64,000 nucleotides of DNA. Source: Rhodoligotrophos sp. CJ14. GTDB lineage: Bacteria; Pseudomonadota; Alphaproteobacteria; Rhizobiales; Im1. This document shows, piece by piece, positions 44,707 to 54,593 of this stretch. The notes beneath the pieces are model-generated. The model was not told where the DNA came from. It was given only the letters and a program-made list of their open reading frames with translations, and did not search any database. The stretch spans positions 2,819,516 through 2,883,515 of the forward strand of contig NZ_CP133319.1 of assembly GCF_038811545.1 (NCBI RefSeq). The letters are read 5' to 3'. Positions within the stretch are counted from its first letter, which is position 1; each line of letters starts with the position of its first letter. A program made the translations under genes and the position numbers.

Positions 44707-46659
44707 ATGACGGACCAGAAGCTCTACCCGGTTCCGGACGAATGGAAGCGGCGCGCCCTGATTGATCGCACGAAATATGAGGAGATGTATGCGGCATCCC
44801 TCAGCGATCCGGAGGCGTTCTGGGGAGAGCACGGCAGGCGGATTGATTGGATCAAGCCCTATTCCAGGGTGAAGAACACCAGCTATGCCTATCCCGATGT
44901 TTCGATCAAATGGTATGAGGATGGCACGCTGAATGTTTGTGCCAATTGCGTCGACCGCCATTTGGAGACGCGGGGCGACAAGGTCGCGATCATCTGGGAG
45001 GGGGACGACCCTAAGGACAGCAAGCACATCACCTATCGCGAGCTGCATGCGCAAGTCTGCAAATTCGCGAACGTGCTCAAGGCCAATGGCGTCCGCCGCG
45101 GCGACAGAGTGACAATTTACCTCCCGATGATCCCGGAGGCTGCCTATGCCATGCTCGCCTGCGCGCGGATCGGCGCCATTCACTCTGTGGTGTTCGGCGG
45201 GTTCTCACCGGACTCTCTGGCCGGCCGGATCGTTGATGCGGAGTCGAAATTCATCATCACTGCCGATGAGGGGATCCGCTCCGGACGCAAGATCCCGCTC
45301 AAGGCTAACACGGATAAGGCGCTCGAAAAGACGGCGGGCGGCGAGAAGGTGCTGGTGGTCCGTCATACCGGTGCGCCTATCGCTTGGCAGACCGGGCGCG
45401 ATATCTGGTATCACGAGGAGTATGAGAAGGCTGCCGCGGATTGCCCGATTGAGGAGATGAATGCGGAAGATCCGCTGTTCATTCTCTATACCTCCGGCTC
45501 GACCGGTAAGCCCAAGGGCGTGTTGCACACCAGCGGCGGCTATCTGGTCTTCGTCTCCATGACCCACCAATATGTCTTCGATTACCACGAGAATGACATA
45601 TATTGGTGCACGGCTGATGTGGGCTGGGTCACAGGCCACAGCTATATCGTCTATGGGCCGCTTGCCAATGGCGCGACCACGCTGATGTTCGAAGGGGTGC
45701 CGACCTATCCCGATGCATCCCGCTGCTGGCAGGTCATCGATAAGCACAAGGTCAACATCTTCTACACCGCCCCGACCGCCATCCGCGCGCTGATGGGCAT
45801 GGGCGATGAGTTCGTGAAGAAGACCAGCCGGGCAAGCCTGCGCCTGCTCGGAAGCGTCGGTGAGCCGATCAATCCGGAGGCGTGGGAATGGTATCACCGG
45901 GTGGTGGGCGATGGTCGCTGCCCCGTTGTCGATACATGGTGGCAGACCGAGACCGGCGGCATCCTCATTTCGCCCTTGCCTGGCGCCATGGCTCTTAAGC
46001 CTGGTTCGGCGACCCTGCCATTCTTCGGCATCAAGCCGGCCGTTGTTGATGCCGATGGCAATGTCCTTGAGGGCGAGACTCAGGGCAATCTGGTCATACT
46101 CGATTCCTGGCCGGGGCAGATGCGCACGGTCTATGGCGACCATGACCGCTTCGTGCAGACCTATTTCGCGACGTACAAGGGTAAGTATTTCACCGGCGAT
46201 GGTTGCCGCCGGGATGCGGATGGATATTACTGGATCACTGGCCGGGTCGATGACGTTCTCAATGTCTCCGGCCATCGCATGGGCACGGCCGAGGTCGAAT
46301 CAGCGCTCGTCTCTCACCCCAAAGTCTCCGAGGCGGCTGTTGTCGGCTTTCCCCACGACATCAAGGGCCAGGGTATCTATTGCTACGTGACCTTGATGGC
46401 GGGTGAGACGCCGAGCGAGGAGCTGCGGGCGGAGCTACGCCAATGGGTGCGCAATGAGATCGGCGCGATCGCCTCGCCCGATGTTATCCAGTTCGCACCG
46501 GGCCTGCCCAAGACCCGTTCGGGCAAGATCATGCGGCGTATCCTCCGCAAGATCGCCGAGGATGACTTCGCCAATCTCGGGGATACCTCAACTTTGGCTG
46601 ATCCGAGCGTGGTCGACGACCTCGTCAATAACCGGGCAAAGACCAAGAAGAGTGCCTGA
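44707..46659 (+). CDS. acs: Acetyl-CoA synthetase
   Basis: A 650-residue AMP-forming ligase that activates acetate to acetyl-CoA. [20 protein letters not shown], the P-loop [28 protein letters not shown] (adenylate site) and [15 protein letters not shown] are typical. The C-terminal [12 protein letters not shown] carries the catalytic Lys that Pat-type enzymes acetylate to shut the protein off. GGGAGGA directly before ATG 44707 fixes the start. With pckA and the CoA lyase genes it points to acetate use. Confidence 0.98.
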   Translation: MTDQKLYPVPDEWKRRALIDRTKYEEMYAASLSDPEAFWGEHGRRIDWIKPYSRVKNTSYAYPDVSIKWYEDGTLNVCANCVDRHLETRGDKVAIIWEGDDPKDSKHITYRELHAQVCKFANVLKANGVRRGDRVTIYLPMIPEAAYAMLACARIGAIHSVVFGGFSPDSLAGRIVDAESKFIITADEGIRSGRKIPLKANTDKALEKTAGGEKVLVVRHTGAPIAWQTGRDIWYHEEYEKAAADCPIEEMNAEDPLFILYTSGSTGKPKGVLHTSGGYLVFVSMTHQYVFDYHENDIYWCTADVGWVTGHSYIVYGPLANGATTLMFEGVPTYPDASRCWQVIDKHKVNIFYTAPTAIRALMGMGDEFVKKTSRASLRLLGSVGEPINPEAWEWYHRVVGDGRCPVVDTWWQTETGGILISPLPGAMALKPGSATLPFFGIKPAVVDADGNVLEGETQGNLVILDSWPGQMRTVYGDHDRFVQTYFATYKGKYFTGDGCRRDADGYYWITGRVDDVLNVSGHRMGTAEVESALVSHPKVSEAAVVGFPHDIKGQGIYCYVTLMAGETPSEELRAELRQWVRNEIGAIASPDVIQFAPGLPKTRSGKIMRRILRKIAEDDFANLGDTSTLADPSVVDDLVNNRAKTKKSA

Positions 46660-46690
46660 CGAGCAAGCCCCGGCTCATCTGAGCCAGGCT

Positions 46691-46706
46691 TGCTTCACGT
46701 GAAACA
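46691..46706. promoter_or_regulatory. parS-like site 4
   Basis: TGCTTCACGTGAAACA has one mismatch to the parS consensus. It lies between the convergent acs and flavoprotein genes, about 22 kb from the candidate origin and outside the usual cluster of sites near parAB. Confidence 0.75.
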
Positions 46707-46730
46707 ATTCTCAGAACGGGTGCGATCCGA

Positions 46731-49241
46731 TCAGGCACGCAGCCGTTCGTTCTCGGGATCGAATGGTGACTCCGGTATGACCGTCGCGCCATGCCGCTTG
46801 CCCAAAATCTCGATCTCGAAGCTATTGCCGATCTCGGCCATGTCGGGTGGGACCATTGCCATGGCCAGGGACTTGCCGACCCGCCAGCCATATCCGCCCG
46901 ACGTCGCGCGTCCAACCAGCTTGCCGTTCCTGTAGACTGGCTCGGAGCCGCGGGCATCCGCGTCCGTCACGTCATGTACCTCAAGCGTGACGAGATGGTT
47001 GCGGAAACCCCGCGCCTGCCATTCGGCCAAGGCATTCCGGCCGATAAAGTCGCCCTTATTCAAGCTGACGAATTTGTGCAAACCCGATTCGAGGGCGGAA
47101 TATTCGATCGAGAGCTCCCGTGGGATCAATCGGTATGACTTCTCGAGCCGCAGGCAGTCCATGGCGCGAATGCCGAAGGGCTTGATATCGAACTCGGCAC
47201 CAGCCGCCATCACTGCATCGAAGATGGTATTTTGCATTTCGATCGGATGATGCAGCTCCCAGCCGAGCTCACCGACGAAATTGACGCGGATCGCCAGGGT
47301 CGAGGCGATGTCGACATTGATCATTTTGCCCGAGAGCCATGGGAAGGCGGCATTGGAGAGATCCGTATCGGTGAGCTTGGCCAGCACATCGCGGGAGTGC
47401 GGGCCGGCCAGCACCAGCACGCCATACTGGCTCGTGACCTTGGTGAGCCGAACGCTCCCATCCCTTGGCAGGTTCTTCTGCAAGTAGTCATAATCATGCC
47501 GCTCAAGCGCGCCGGCGGAAACGAGATAGAAGCTCTGCGGTCCTGCCCGATAGATGGTGAATTCGGAGCGGACCCCGCCATTTTGCGAGAGCATATGGGT
47601 GAGCGCGATACGTCCGACCTTCTTCGGGATACGATTGGCGACAAGATGGTCGAGCCAGGCTTCTGCACCGGGCCCCGAGACCTCGAACTTGGCAAAGGCC
47701 GACATGTCGAGAAGCCCGACGCTCTCGTGCACATGACGCGCCTCGCGCCCGACATGCTCGAAATAGTTCGACCGCCGGAAGCTCCATTTCTCGCGAATGG
47801 GCTCGCCCGGCTTTGCCGGGGGATGATTTTCATGCAGCAAGGTGCTCGGCTGGTTGAGATCCTCCGCAGAGAGGCTCAAGTCTTTCGGGGCGAACCAGTT
47901 CGGGCGCTCCCAGCCATAGACCGAGCCGAACACCGCCCCCAGCGCCTTCATGCGATCATAGCAGGGCGCGCGTTTCAGCGGCCGCGCCGCCGCGCGCTCC
48001 TCATCGGGATAGTGCACGGTGAACACATTGGCATAGGCCTCCTCATTTTTCCGCTTGAGATAGCCGTGTGTGGCGTAAGGACCAAAGCGCCGGGGATCAA
48101 CGCCCATCATGTCGATCGAGGGCTCCCCTTCGATGATCCATTCCGCAAGCTGCCAGCCGGCGCCGCCCGCTGCGGTCACACCGAAGGAATGACCTTCGTT
48201 CAGCCAGAAATTCTTGAGATCCCAGGCCGGGCCGATAATGGGCGAACCGTCCGGCGTATAGGCAATCGCCCCGTTATAGACCTTCTTGATGCCGACCTCA
48301 CCAAAGGCCGGCACCCGCGCGATGGCCGTTTCGATATGAGGCTCGAGCCGTTCGAGGTCCTCCTGAAACAGCTCATATTCGGATTGATCCCCCGGGCCGT
48401 CCACATAGCAGACCGGTGCGCCCACCTCGTAGGGCCCCAGCAGTAATCCGCCATTCTCCTCGCGCATATACCAGGAGCTGTCGGATTCCCGCAGCACACC
48501 CATCTCGGGCAGACCGGCCTTTTGCCGCTCGATGATCGCCGGGTGGGGCTCGGTGACGATATACTGATGCTCGACCGGTATGACGGGGATGTCGAGCCCG
48601 ACCATGGCGCCGGTGCGTCTTGCGAAATTGCCGCTGGCCGAGACCACGTGTTCGGCGGTGATGTCGCCCTTGTCCGTCTTCACCAGCCATTCGCCATTCG
48701 GCTTCTGTTCGATGCCCATGACGGTCGTGTTGCGATAGATTTCCGCACCCCGGTTACGAGCGCCGCGGGCGAGCGCCTGGGTTAAATCAGCCGGCTGGAT
48801 ATAGCCGTCATCGGGATGTTGGATGGCACCGAGCAGCCCATCGGTGACCGCCAGCGGCCAGATTTCCTTGACCTGCTCTGGCGTGAGCACGTTGACCTTG
48901 ACGCCGATCGTCTTGGCGATGCCGGCGTAATACATATACTCGTCCCACCGGTCCCTGGTGCGTGCGAGGCGGATGTTGGAAACTTGCCTGAAGCCTACAT
49001 GCTGGCCGGTTTCCTCCTCCAGCGTCCTGTAGAGGGCCACGGAATATTTATGGATCTGCCCAACCGAATAGCTCATGTTGAACAGAGGCAGTAGCCCCGC
49101 GGCATGCCATGTGGAACCGGAGGTCAGCTCCTTGCGCTCGACCAGCACCACATCCGGCCAGCCCTTCTTGGCCAGGTGATAGAGCGTGGATACGCCGACC
49201 ACGCCGCCTCCGATCACAACCACCCGTGCTTGGCTTTTCAT
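46731..49241 (-). CDS. FAD-dependent DMGDH/sarcosine dehydrogenase-like protein
   Basis: An 836-residue flavoprotein with the same plan as the one at 13928-16345. The FAD domain has VVVIGGGVVGVSTLYHLA and SGSTWHAAGLL with covalent-FAD candidate H46; NFWLNEGHSFGVTAAGG closes it. From about residue 475 a GcvT-type folate domain follows (LLDMSAFAKFEVSGPGAE, FVGELGWELHHP, GGYGWRVGKSLAMAMV). It is slightly longer than its partner, with an extra loop (about 435-460). Likely substrates are dimethylglycine or sarcosine-type N-methyl amines. ATG 49241 has AGGGCGG upstream. Confidence 0.87.
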   Translation of the reverse strand: MKSQARVVVIGGGVVGVSTLYHLAKKGWPDVVLVERKELTSGSTWHAAGLLPLFNMSYSVGQIHKYSVALYRTLEEETGQHVGFRQVSNIRLARTRDRWDEYMYYAGIAKTIGVKVNVLTPEQVKEIWPLAVTDGLLGAIQHPDDGYIQPADLTQALARGARNRGAEIYRNTTVMGIEQKPNGEWLVKTDKGDITAEHVVSASGNFARRTGAMVGLDIPVIPVEHQYIVTEPHPAIIERQKAGLPEMGVLRESDSSWYMREENGGLLLGPYEVGAPVCYVDGPGDQSEYELFQEDLERLEPHIETAIARVPAFGEVGIKKVYNGAIAYTPDGSPIIGPAWDLKNFWLNEGHSFGVTAAGGAGWQLAEWIIEGEPSIDMMGVDPRRFGPYATHGYLKRKNEEAYANVFTVHYPDEERAAARPLKRAPCYDRMKALGAVFGSVYGWERPNWFAPKDLSLSAEDLNQPSTLLHENHPPAKPGEPIREKWSFRRSNYFEHVGREARHVHESVGLLDMSAFAKFEVSGPGAEAWLDHLVANRIPKKVGRIALTHMLSQNGGVRSEFTIYRAGPQSFYLVSAGALERHDYDYLQKNLPRDGSVRLTKVTSQYGVLVLAGPHSRDVLAKLTDTDLSNAAFPWLSGKMINVDIASTLAIRVNFVGELGWELHHPIEMQNTIFDAVMAAGAEFDIKPFGIRAMDCLRLEKSYRLIPRELSIEYSALESGLHKFVSLNKGDFIGRNALAEWQARGFRNHLVTLEVHDVTDADARGSEPVYRNGKLVGRATSGGYGWRVGKSLAMAMVPPDMAEIGNSFEIEILGKRHGATVIPESPFDPENERLRA

Positions 49242-49351
49242 GAAACCGCCCTGTCCCAGTATGTCTCGCTGATCCCGAGAATAGGGGCGGCATAAGGGAA
49301 GGCACAAGGCGCAGCGACGGTGGTTAAGCCGAATGCGACACGCTCTGCTTG

Positions 49352-50053
49352 TTAGCCTGGGGTCGCAGGATAGGCTCGCGCGCCGAATATTGCACTGCCC
49401 ACGCGCACATAGGTGGCGCCGAAAGCAATCGCGGTCTCGAAATCACCGCTCATGCCCATGCTGAGCTCGGCCAGTCCATTCCGTTTGGCGATCTTGTCGA
49501 GCAGCGCGAAGTGAAGCGCCGGCTCTTCCTCAACTGGCGGGATGCACATGAGGCCCGCGATCTCAAGCCCCCATTCCTCCCGGCAGGATTTGAGGAATGC
49601 GTCCGCATCCTGAGGCAGCACGCCGGCCTTTTGCGGCTCGGCCCCCGTATTGACCTGCACGAGCAGCTTGGGCCTGCGCCCTTGCTTCTCCATCTCCTTG
49701 GCAAGCTCTGCTGCGAGCTTTGGTCGGTCGACCGTATGGATCGCATCGAACAGGGCTACGGCCTCCTTCACCTTGTTCGTCTGCAACGGCCCGATGAGGT
49801 GAAGCTCAATATCGGAAAAACGCTCGCATAGGTGCGGAAATTTCGATTTCGCCTCCTGTACCCGGTTCTCGCCGAACACCCTTTGGCCCGCCTCGATAAC
49901 CGGCACGATTTCCTCGGGCTCGAAGGTCTTGGAGACCGCAATGAGGGTGACATCCTGGGCCGAGCGGTTCGCCGCTTTGCAGGCCGCTTCGATCCTCGCA
50001 ATCACATCGGCAAGGCCTCGATGAGCAATTGAACCGGAGGCAAGTGTCACCAT
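49352..50053 (-). CDS. yggS: YggS-family pyridoxal phosphate homeostasis protein
   Basis: A 233-residue TIM-barrel PLP-binding protein. LIAVSKTFEPEEIVPVIEAG carries the PLP Lys in AVSK, RVFGENRVQEA the second contact, HLIGPLQTNKVKEA the ribosome-like signature and LSMGMSGDFETAIAFGATYV the C-terminal phosphate site. Members keep free PLP low and affect amino-acid balance; no enzymatic turnover is known. It is read away from leuS. Confidence 0.93.
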   Translation of the reverse strand: MVTLASGSIAHRGLADVIARIEAACKAANRSAQDVTLIAVSKTFEPEEIVPVIEAGQRVFGENRVQEAKSKFPHLCERFSDIELHLIGPLQTNKVKEAVALFDAIHTVDRPKLAAELAKEMEKQGRRPKLLVQVNTGAEPQKAGVLPQDADAFLKSCREEWGLEIAGLMCIPPVEEEPALHFALLDKIAKRNGLAELSMGMSGDFETAIAFGATYVRVGSAIFGARAYPATPG

Positions 50054-50185
50054 TTGTCCTTTCCTGGCCTAAGCAGCATGCTTTAAGCAAGGCCGCGACT
50101 TGCAGGGCCCATAAAGTCCGTGTAAGTCGAGCAGCCAGCCGCCTTTTTCCTAACCATTCTGCGGCACGAAACAAGGCCGATCCTG

Positions 50186-52783
50186 ATGGAACGCTACAAT
50201 CCGCGTGTGACCGAGCCCCATTGGCAGAAGCAGTGGGAGGAGAAACGCTGCTTTGAGGCGAGCGAAGGCTCTGACAAGCCTAAATATTACGTGCTTGAGA
50301 TGTTCCCTTACCCCTCCGGGCGCATCCATATGGGGCACGTGCGCAACTATACCATGGGCGATGTGACCGCACGCTATAAGCGGGCCAAGGGCTTCAACGT
50401 GCTCCATCCCATGGGCTGGGATGCATTCGGCATGCCCGCCGAGAACGCGGCCATCGAGCGCGGCATCCATCCCGCGAAATGGACCTACGACAATATCGCG
50501 ACCATGCGTCGCCAGCTGAAGCTCATGGGTCTGTCGCTCGACTGGAGCCGGGAGCTGGCCACCTGCGATCCCTCCTATTACCGCCATGAGCAGGCGATGT
50601 TTCTCGATTTCCTCACGGCAGGGCTGGTCGAGCGCAAGGTCTCCATGGTCAATTGGGACCCGGTCGATAACACGGTGCTCGCCAATGAGCAGGTGATCGA
50701 TGGGAAGGGCTGGCGCTCGGGCGCGCCGGTTGAAAAGCGCGAGCTCGCGCAGTGGTTCTTGAAGATCACCGACTATGCTCAGGAGCTCTTGGACGCGCTC
50801 GACACGCTCGAGCGCTGGCCGGAAAAAGTGCGCCTCATGCAACGCAACTGGATCGGTCGATCCGAGGGCCTGCGCTTTTCCTTCGCGCTCGAGCGTGAGG
50901 ATGGAACCCCGCTGGACGAGCGGCTGACGGTCTATACCACGCGGCATGATACGATCTTCGGCGCGAGCTTCTGTGCGGTTGCTGCCGACCATGAGCTCAC
51001 GCGCGATCTGGCCGAGCGGTCGCCTGAGATTGCCGCCTTCCGTGCGGACTGTGCAGCACTCGGCACCAGCGAGGAAGCAATCGAGCGGGCGGAAAAGCGC
51101 GGCATGCCGCTTGGCATCTATGCGCGCCACCCCTTCCGGCCGGAGGTTAGGCTGCCGGTCTATGCCGCCAATTTCGTGCTGATGGGCTATGGGGAAGGGG
51201 CGATCTTCGGCTGCCCCGCCCATGACCAGCGCGACCTCGATTTCGCCCGTAAGTATGGCTTGCCTGTATTGCCGGTTGTCGCCCCGCGTGACGTGGACCC
51301 TGCCACTTTCATCATTGGGGATGAGGCATTTACCGATACGGAAGGGGACGCGGTCGTCCTCATCAATTCGGATTTCCTGGACGGGATGAGCGTTCCCGAT
51401 GCAAAGGCCGAAGTCGCCCGGCGCATGGAGGCCAATGGCACAGGTGAGCGCACCGTCAATTTCCGCCTGCGCGATTGGGGTGTCTCACGCCAGCGCTACT
51501 GGGGCTGTCCGGTGCCAGTCATCCACTGTCCGCAATGCGGCGTCGTGCCTGTGCCCAAAGAACAGCTTCCGGTCACCCTGCCGGAGGATGTGACCTTCGA
51601 CAGACCCGGCAATCCACTCGACCATCACCCGACCTGGAAATATGTGAAATGCCCAACTTGCGGGGCTGATGCGACGCGGGAAACGGATACGTTCGATACG
51701 TTCATCGACTCGGCTTGGTATTTCGCCCGCTTCTGCTCGCCGCAGGCGGAAATCCCGGTCACACCGGAGGCGGCTCAATACTGGATGCCGGTCGACCAGT
51801 ATATTGGCGGTGTCGAACACGCGATCCTGCATCTGCTCTATTCACGCTTCTTTGTGCGCGCCATGAAGCGCACCGGTCACATCAATCTCGACGAGCCGTT
51901 CAGCGGCCTCTTCACGCAAGGTATGGTGTGTCATGAGACCTATAAGGATGCGCAAGGCCGGTGGCTCTACCCGGAAGAGGTGGTGCTTGGCGAGAACGGC
52001 GCCGTTCATGCCAAGACAGGCGAGCCGGTCACGGTAGGACCGGTTGAGTCCATGTCCAAATCGAAGCGCAATGTGGTGGACCCGGAAGCGATCATCGAGC
52101 AGTTCGGTGCCGATACGGCCCGCTGGTTCATGCTATCGGATACGCCGCCCGAGCGCGACATGGAATGGACGGAAGCTGGCGCCGAAAGCGCTTATCGCTT
52201 CATCCAGCGCCTCTGGCGGATGGTGAATGAGATCGCCGAGACGACGCCTGCCCGCGGTGAAATGCCGAAAGCCTTCGGACAGGAGGCGCTGGGCATCCGC
52301 AAAGCTGCGCATCGGGCGCTGCACGCGGTATGCCAGGACATTGAGGGCCTGCGGTTCAATCGGGCGATCGCCCGCATCTACGAGCTCGCCAACACGATGC
52401 AGGGGGCTATCCGCACCGACGTGAAGCCCGAGCCCGATCTCGCCTGGGCTTTGCGTGAAGCGGCGGAGATCATGGTTCAGATCGCCAATCCGATGATGCC
52501 GCATGTGACCGAGGCCTGCTGGCAGGTGCTCGGGCACGACACGCTGCTCGCCCACGTGACGTGGCCGGAGGCGGATGCCGAGCTCATTGTGGATGATACG
52601 GTAACCATCGCCGTGCAGGTTAATGGCAAGCGGCGTGATGATCTCACCATTCCGCGCGGTGCTGCAAAGGATGAGATTGAAGCATCCGCGTTGAAGCTTG
52701 ATAATGTCCGCCGGGCGATCGGTGATAAGCCGGTGAGACGGGTGATCGTCGTGCCCGATCGGATCGTGAATGTCGTGGTGTGA
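50186..52783 (+). CDS. leuS: Leucyl-tRNA synthetase
   Basis: An 865-residue class Ia enzyme. The HIGH site is [11 protein letters not shown] (H48-H51), an editing CP1 domain occupies about 220-420 ([18 protein letters not shown]), and the KMSKS loop reads [10 protein letters not shown] (M at residue 623). [10 protein letters not shown] and [15 protein letters not shown] form zinc-type knuckles. The anticodon domain and the C-terminal [11 protein letters not shown] complete it. It is followed by lptE; the pair normally sits with holA in Rhizobiales. Confidence 0.98.
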   Translation: MERYNPRVTEPHWQKQWEEKRCFEASEGSDKPKYYVLEMFPYPSGRIHMGHVRNYTMGDVTARYKRAKGFNVLHPMGWDAFGMPAENAAIERGIHPAKWTYDNIATMRRQLKLMGLSLDWSRELATCDPSYYRHEQAMFLDFLTAGLVERKVSMVNWDPVDNTVLANEQVIDGKGWRSGAPVEKRELAQWFLKITDYAQELLDALDTLERWPEKVRLMQRNWIGRSEGLRFSFALEREDGTPLDERLTVYTTRHDTIFGASFCAVAADHELTRDLAERSPEIAAFRADCAALGTSEEAIERAEKRGMPLGIYARHPFRPEVRLPVYAANFVLMGYGEGAIFGCPAHDQRDLDFARKYGLPVLPVVAPRDVDPATFIIGDEAFTDTEGDAVVLINSDFLDGMSVPDAKAEVARRMEANGTGERTVNFRLRDWGVSRQRYWGCPVPVIHCPQCGVVPVPKEQLPVTLPEDVTFDRPGNPLDHHPTWKYVKCPTCGADATRETDTFDTFIDSAWYFARFCSPQAEIPVTPEAAQYWMPVDQYIGGVEHAILHLLYSRFFVRAMKRTGHINLDEPFSGLFTQGMVCHETYKDAQGRWLYPEEVVLGENGAVHAKTGEPVTVGPVESMSKSKRNVVDPEAIIEQFGADTARWFMLSDTPPERDMEWTEAGAESAYRFIQRLWRMVNEIAETTPARGEMPKAFGQEALGIRKAAHRALHAVCQDIEGLRFNRAIARIYELANTMQGAIRTDVKPEPDLAWALREAAEIMVQIANPMMPHVTEACWQVLGHDTLLAHVTWPEADAELIVDDTVTIAVQVNGKRRDDLTIPRGAAKDEIEASALKLDNVRRAIGDKPVRRVIVVPDRIVNVVV

Positions 52784-52876
52784 TGAGCTTGCGGTGAGCC
52801 TAGCGGCTGGTATCGCAGGGAAAGCCGATGATCCGGCCGCGCGGGGCGGCCGGTCTGACCAATAGAGGGGATACTC

Positions 52877-53389
52877 TTGGCAAATCGTCGCGCGCGAGCG
52901 GCACTCGCCGTGATACTCGCTCTGGCAGGTCTGCCGCTTGCGGGCTGCGGGTTCAAGCCCATGTATGCCACGCAAGCCGGTGGGTCTTCCGTTGCGGTGA
53001 CGCTTGCTGGGATAGCCGTTGCCGAGCAGAACAGCCGGCCGGGTCAGCTCGTCCGCAATGCGCTGCTTGACCGGATCGCACCGGTCGGCCAGGGGCAGCC
53101 CGAGCGCTACCGGCTCGACTTCAGCTTGGCCGAGAGCGACTTCGACATCTCGATCGAGCGCAATACCGACGTCAACCGGATGTCCTATACGCTCACCGTT
53201 GCCTATCGTCTGGTCGATCTCAGCACGGGGGCGAGCATCCTCAGTGGCGAGACCTTCTCGCGGGTCTCATATGACCGCGTGCCGTCGGAGTTTGCCAATC
53301 TGCAGGCCCATCGCAATGCGGTGGAGCGCGCAGCACTTGAGGTGGCCGACAATATCCAGATCAGGCTCGGTGCCTTCTTCTCTCAGTAG
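52877..53389 (+). CDS. lptE: LPS-assembly lipoprotein LptE
   Basis: A 170-residue outer-membrane lipoprotein that plugs LptD for LPS insertion. A Sec signal ends in the lipobox LPLAGC, so Cys24 is the first residue of the mature protein; GFKPMYA directly follows, as in the family. The start is TTG at 52877, with GAGGGG eight bases before it; no in-frame ATG gives a signal peptide. LptE is usually next to leuS and holA in alphaproteobacteria, and the leuS neighbour supports the call. Confidence 0.88.
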   Translation: MANRRARAALAVILALAGLPLAGCGFKPMYATQAGGSSVAVTLAGIAVAEQNSRPGQLVRNALLDRIAPVGQGQPERYRLDFSLAESDFDISIERNTDVNRMSYTLTVAYRLVDLSTGASILSGETFSRVSYDRVPSEFANLQAHRNAVERAALEVADNIQIRLGAFFSQ

Positions 53390-53427
53390 CGCCAGGTATA
53401 TCCGTAAAGACGTCAAGCGGCGTGGGC

Positions 53428-54237
53428 TCAGGCCAGATCGAATTCCGCGATGACGGGCACGTGATCTGAGGGCTGAGGCCAGCCTCGGGCATCCCGCACC
53501 ACGTGGGCCGCCGTGCATTTGGTTTCCAGGGCCCGACTTGCCCAGATATGGTCGAGCCGGCGCCCTTTATCGGCGGCGGCCCAGTCGCGGGCCCGGTAGC
53601 TCCACCACGTATAAAGCCGCTGCTCCGGTGGAATGTGACAGCGCACCAGATCCACCCAATCATGGGCAGCACGCACTGCATCGAGATGCTCAACCTCGAT
53701 CGGGGTATGGCTCACCACCTTGAGCAGCTGCTTGTGGGACCAGACGTCCGTTTCGAGCGGTGCGATATTGAGATCGCCGACCATGACCATAGGCAACGGA
53801 TGCGCGCTCGCATCCGCAAACCAGCTCTGCATCTCCTTGAGGAAGGCGAGCTTGTGAGCAAACTTGTCGTTGATCACCGGGTCGGGCTCATCACCCCCGG
53901 CTGGCACATAAAAATTGTGAAGAACGACAGGGGATTGGGCGCCGTTGATCACAACCGAGATATGGCGCGCGTCATCCTTCTCGCAGAAGAGACGGTGGGT
54001 GACGTCGAGGAATGGCACCTTCGAGATCGTCGCAACCCCATGATAGCCCTTCTGCCCACGTAAGGCGATATGGCTATAGCCGAGGCTGTGAAACATGCGG
54101 GTGGGAAAACTGCCATCCACGCATTTGATTTCCTGCAGGCAGAGAATGTCCGGCTGGTGATCCCTGAGGAAGCGCTCGACAAGCCCGATGCGCAGCCGCA
54201 CCGAGTTGATGTTCCAGGTGGCGATCTTCAGTCGCAT
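53428..54237 (-). CDS. xth: Exodeoxyribonuclease III
   Basis: A 269-residue AP endonuclease/3'-5' exonuclease. IATWNINSVRLR at the start, ILCLQEIKC with the catalytic Glu, the YHGVATISK block, VMVGDLNIAP, WWSYRARDWAA and the C-terminal SDHVPVIAEFDL with the catalytic Asp-His pair are all present. It follows lolA and ftsK on the minus strand, an order common in this class of bacteria, and acts in base excision repair. Confidence 0.96.
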   Translation of the reverse strand: MRLKIATWNINSVRLRIGLVERFLRDHQPDILCLQEIKCVDGSFPTRMFHSLGYSHIALRGQKGYHGVATISKVPFLDVTHRLFCEKDDARHISVVINGAQSPVVLHNFYVPAGGDEPDPVINDKFAHKLAFLKEMQSWFADASAHPLPMVMVGDLNIAPLETDVWSHKQLLKVVSHTPIEVEHLDAVRAAHDWVDLVRCHIPPEQRLYTWWSYRARDWAAADKGRRLDHIWASRALETKCTAAHVVRDARGWPQPSDHVPVIAEFDLA

Positions 54238-54593
54238 TCTTTGCTCGGGAGGTCCTACTGTCTCTAAGAAGATGCAGGAGAGCTCTAGCGGGCGGCGGCA
54301 TGGAGCGCAAGGGCTGCTCCAAAAAGAAAGGGCGCCCGGTCGGGGGCCCGGGCGCCCAGCGCTTGTGCGCTTTCTGCGTCGGGAGGGGATACCGACGCTT
54401 TAGCAGCTGTTTCTATGGCCAATCGAGCGGGGGGCAGTTTGGCCATTGAGAGAGAGGGGGAAACAACCGCTACCCCCCATAAATGGCCCATTGCCTGTTG
54501 CGTTTCAATCACTCTCTTGAAAAAAATTTCGTGATTGAGTGAATATTTCCTGCAAACGCCGGCCATCCCCTTGATTCTCTCAGAAGAATCGGT
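54238..54593 (-). ncRNA. Structured 3' region of lolA or candidate small RNA
   Basis: A 356-base stretch without a convincing gene. On the minus strand after the lolA stop it has several hairpins: GATTCT/AGAATC; TCAATCAC/GTGATTGA (about 54506-54540); GCGTCGG/CCGACGC; AGCGC/GCGCT; then the strong terminator at 54320-54357. This could be a long structured 3' UTR or a small RNA that ends at that terminator. No promoter was clear. Conservation would decide it. Confidence 0.35.
54320..54357 (-). terminator. Intrinsic terminator on the minus strand after lolA
   Basis: GGGCGCCCGG and CCGGGCGCCC pair perfectly (10 bp, loop of 8). On the minus strand the stem is followed by TTTCTTTTT, a typical U-run. 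It ends transcription coming from lolA before the xth gene, which then needs its own start signal. Confidence 0.85.

Noticed and set aside
50186-52783. Altered KMSKS loop (SMSKS) in LeuRS as a sign of a broken enzyme
   Set aside because: The essential Lys of the loop is kept and all other motifs are intact; variation at the first position is seen among LeuRS proteins.
29266-54292. CCCGCTAGAG recurring in gaps near 29270, 38240 and 54287
   Set aside because: Three short matches without shared position relative to genes; likely chance or repeat remnants, not enough to call an element.
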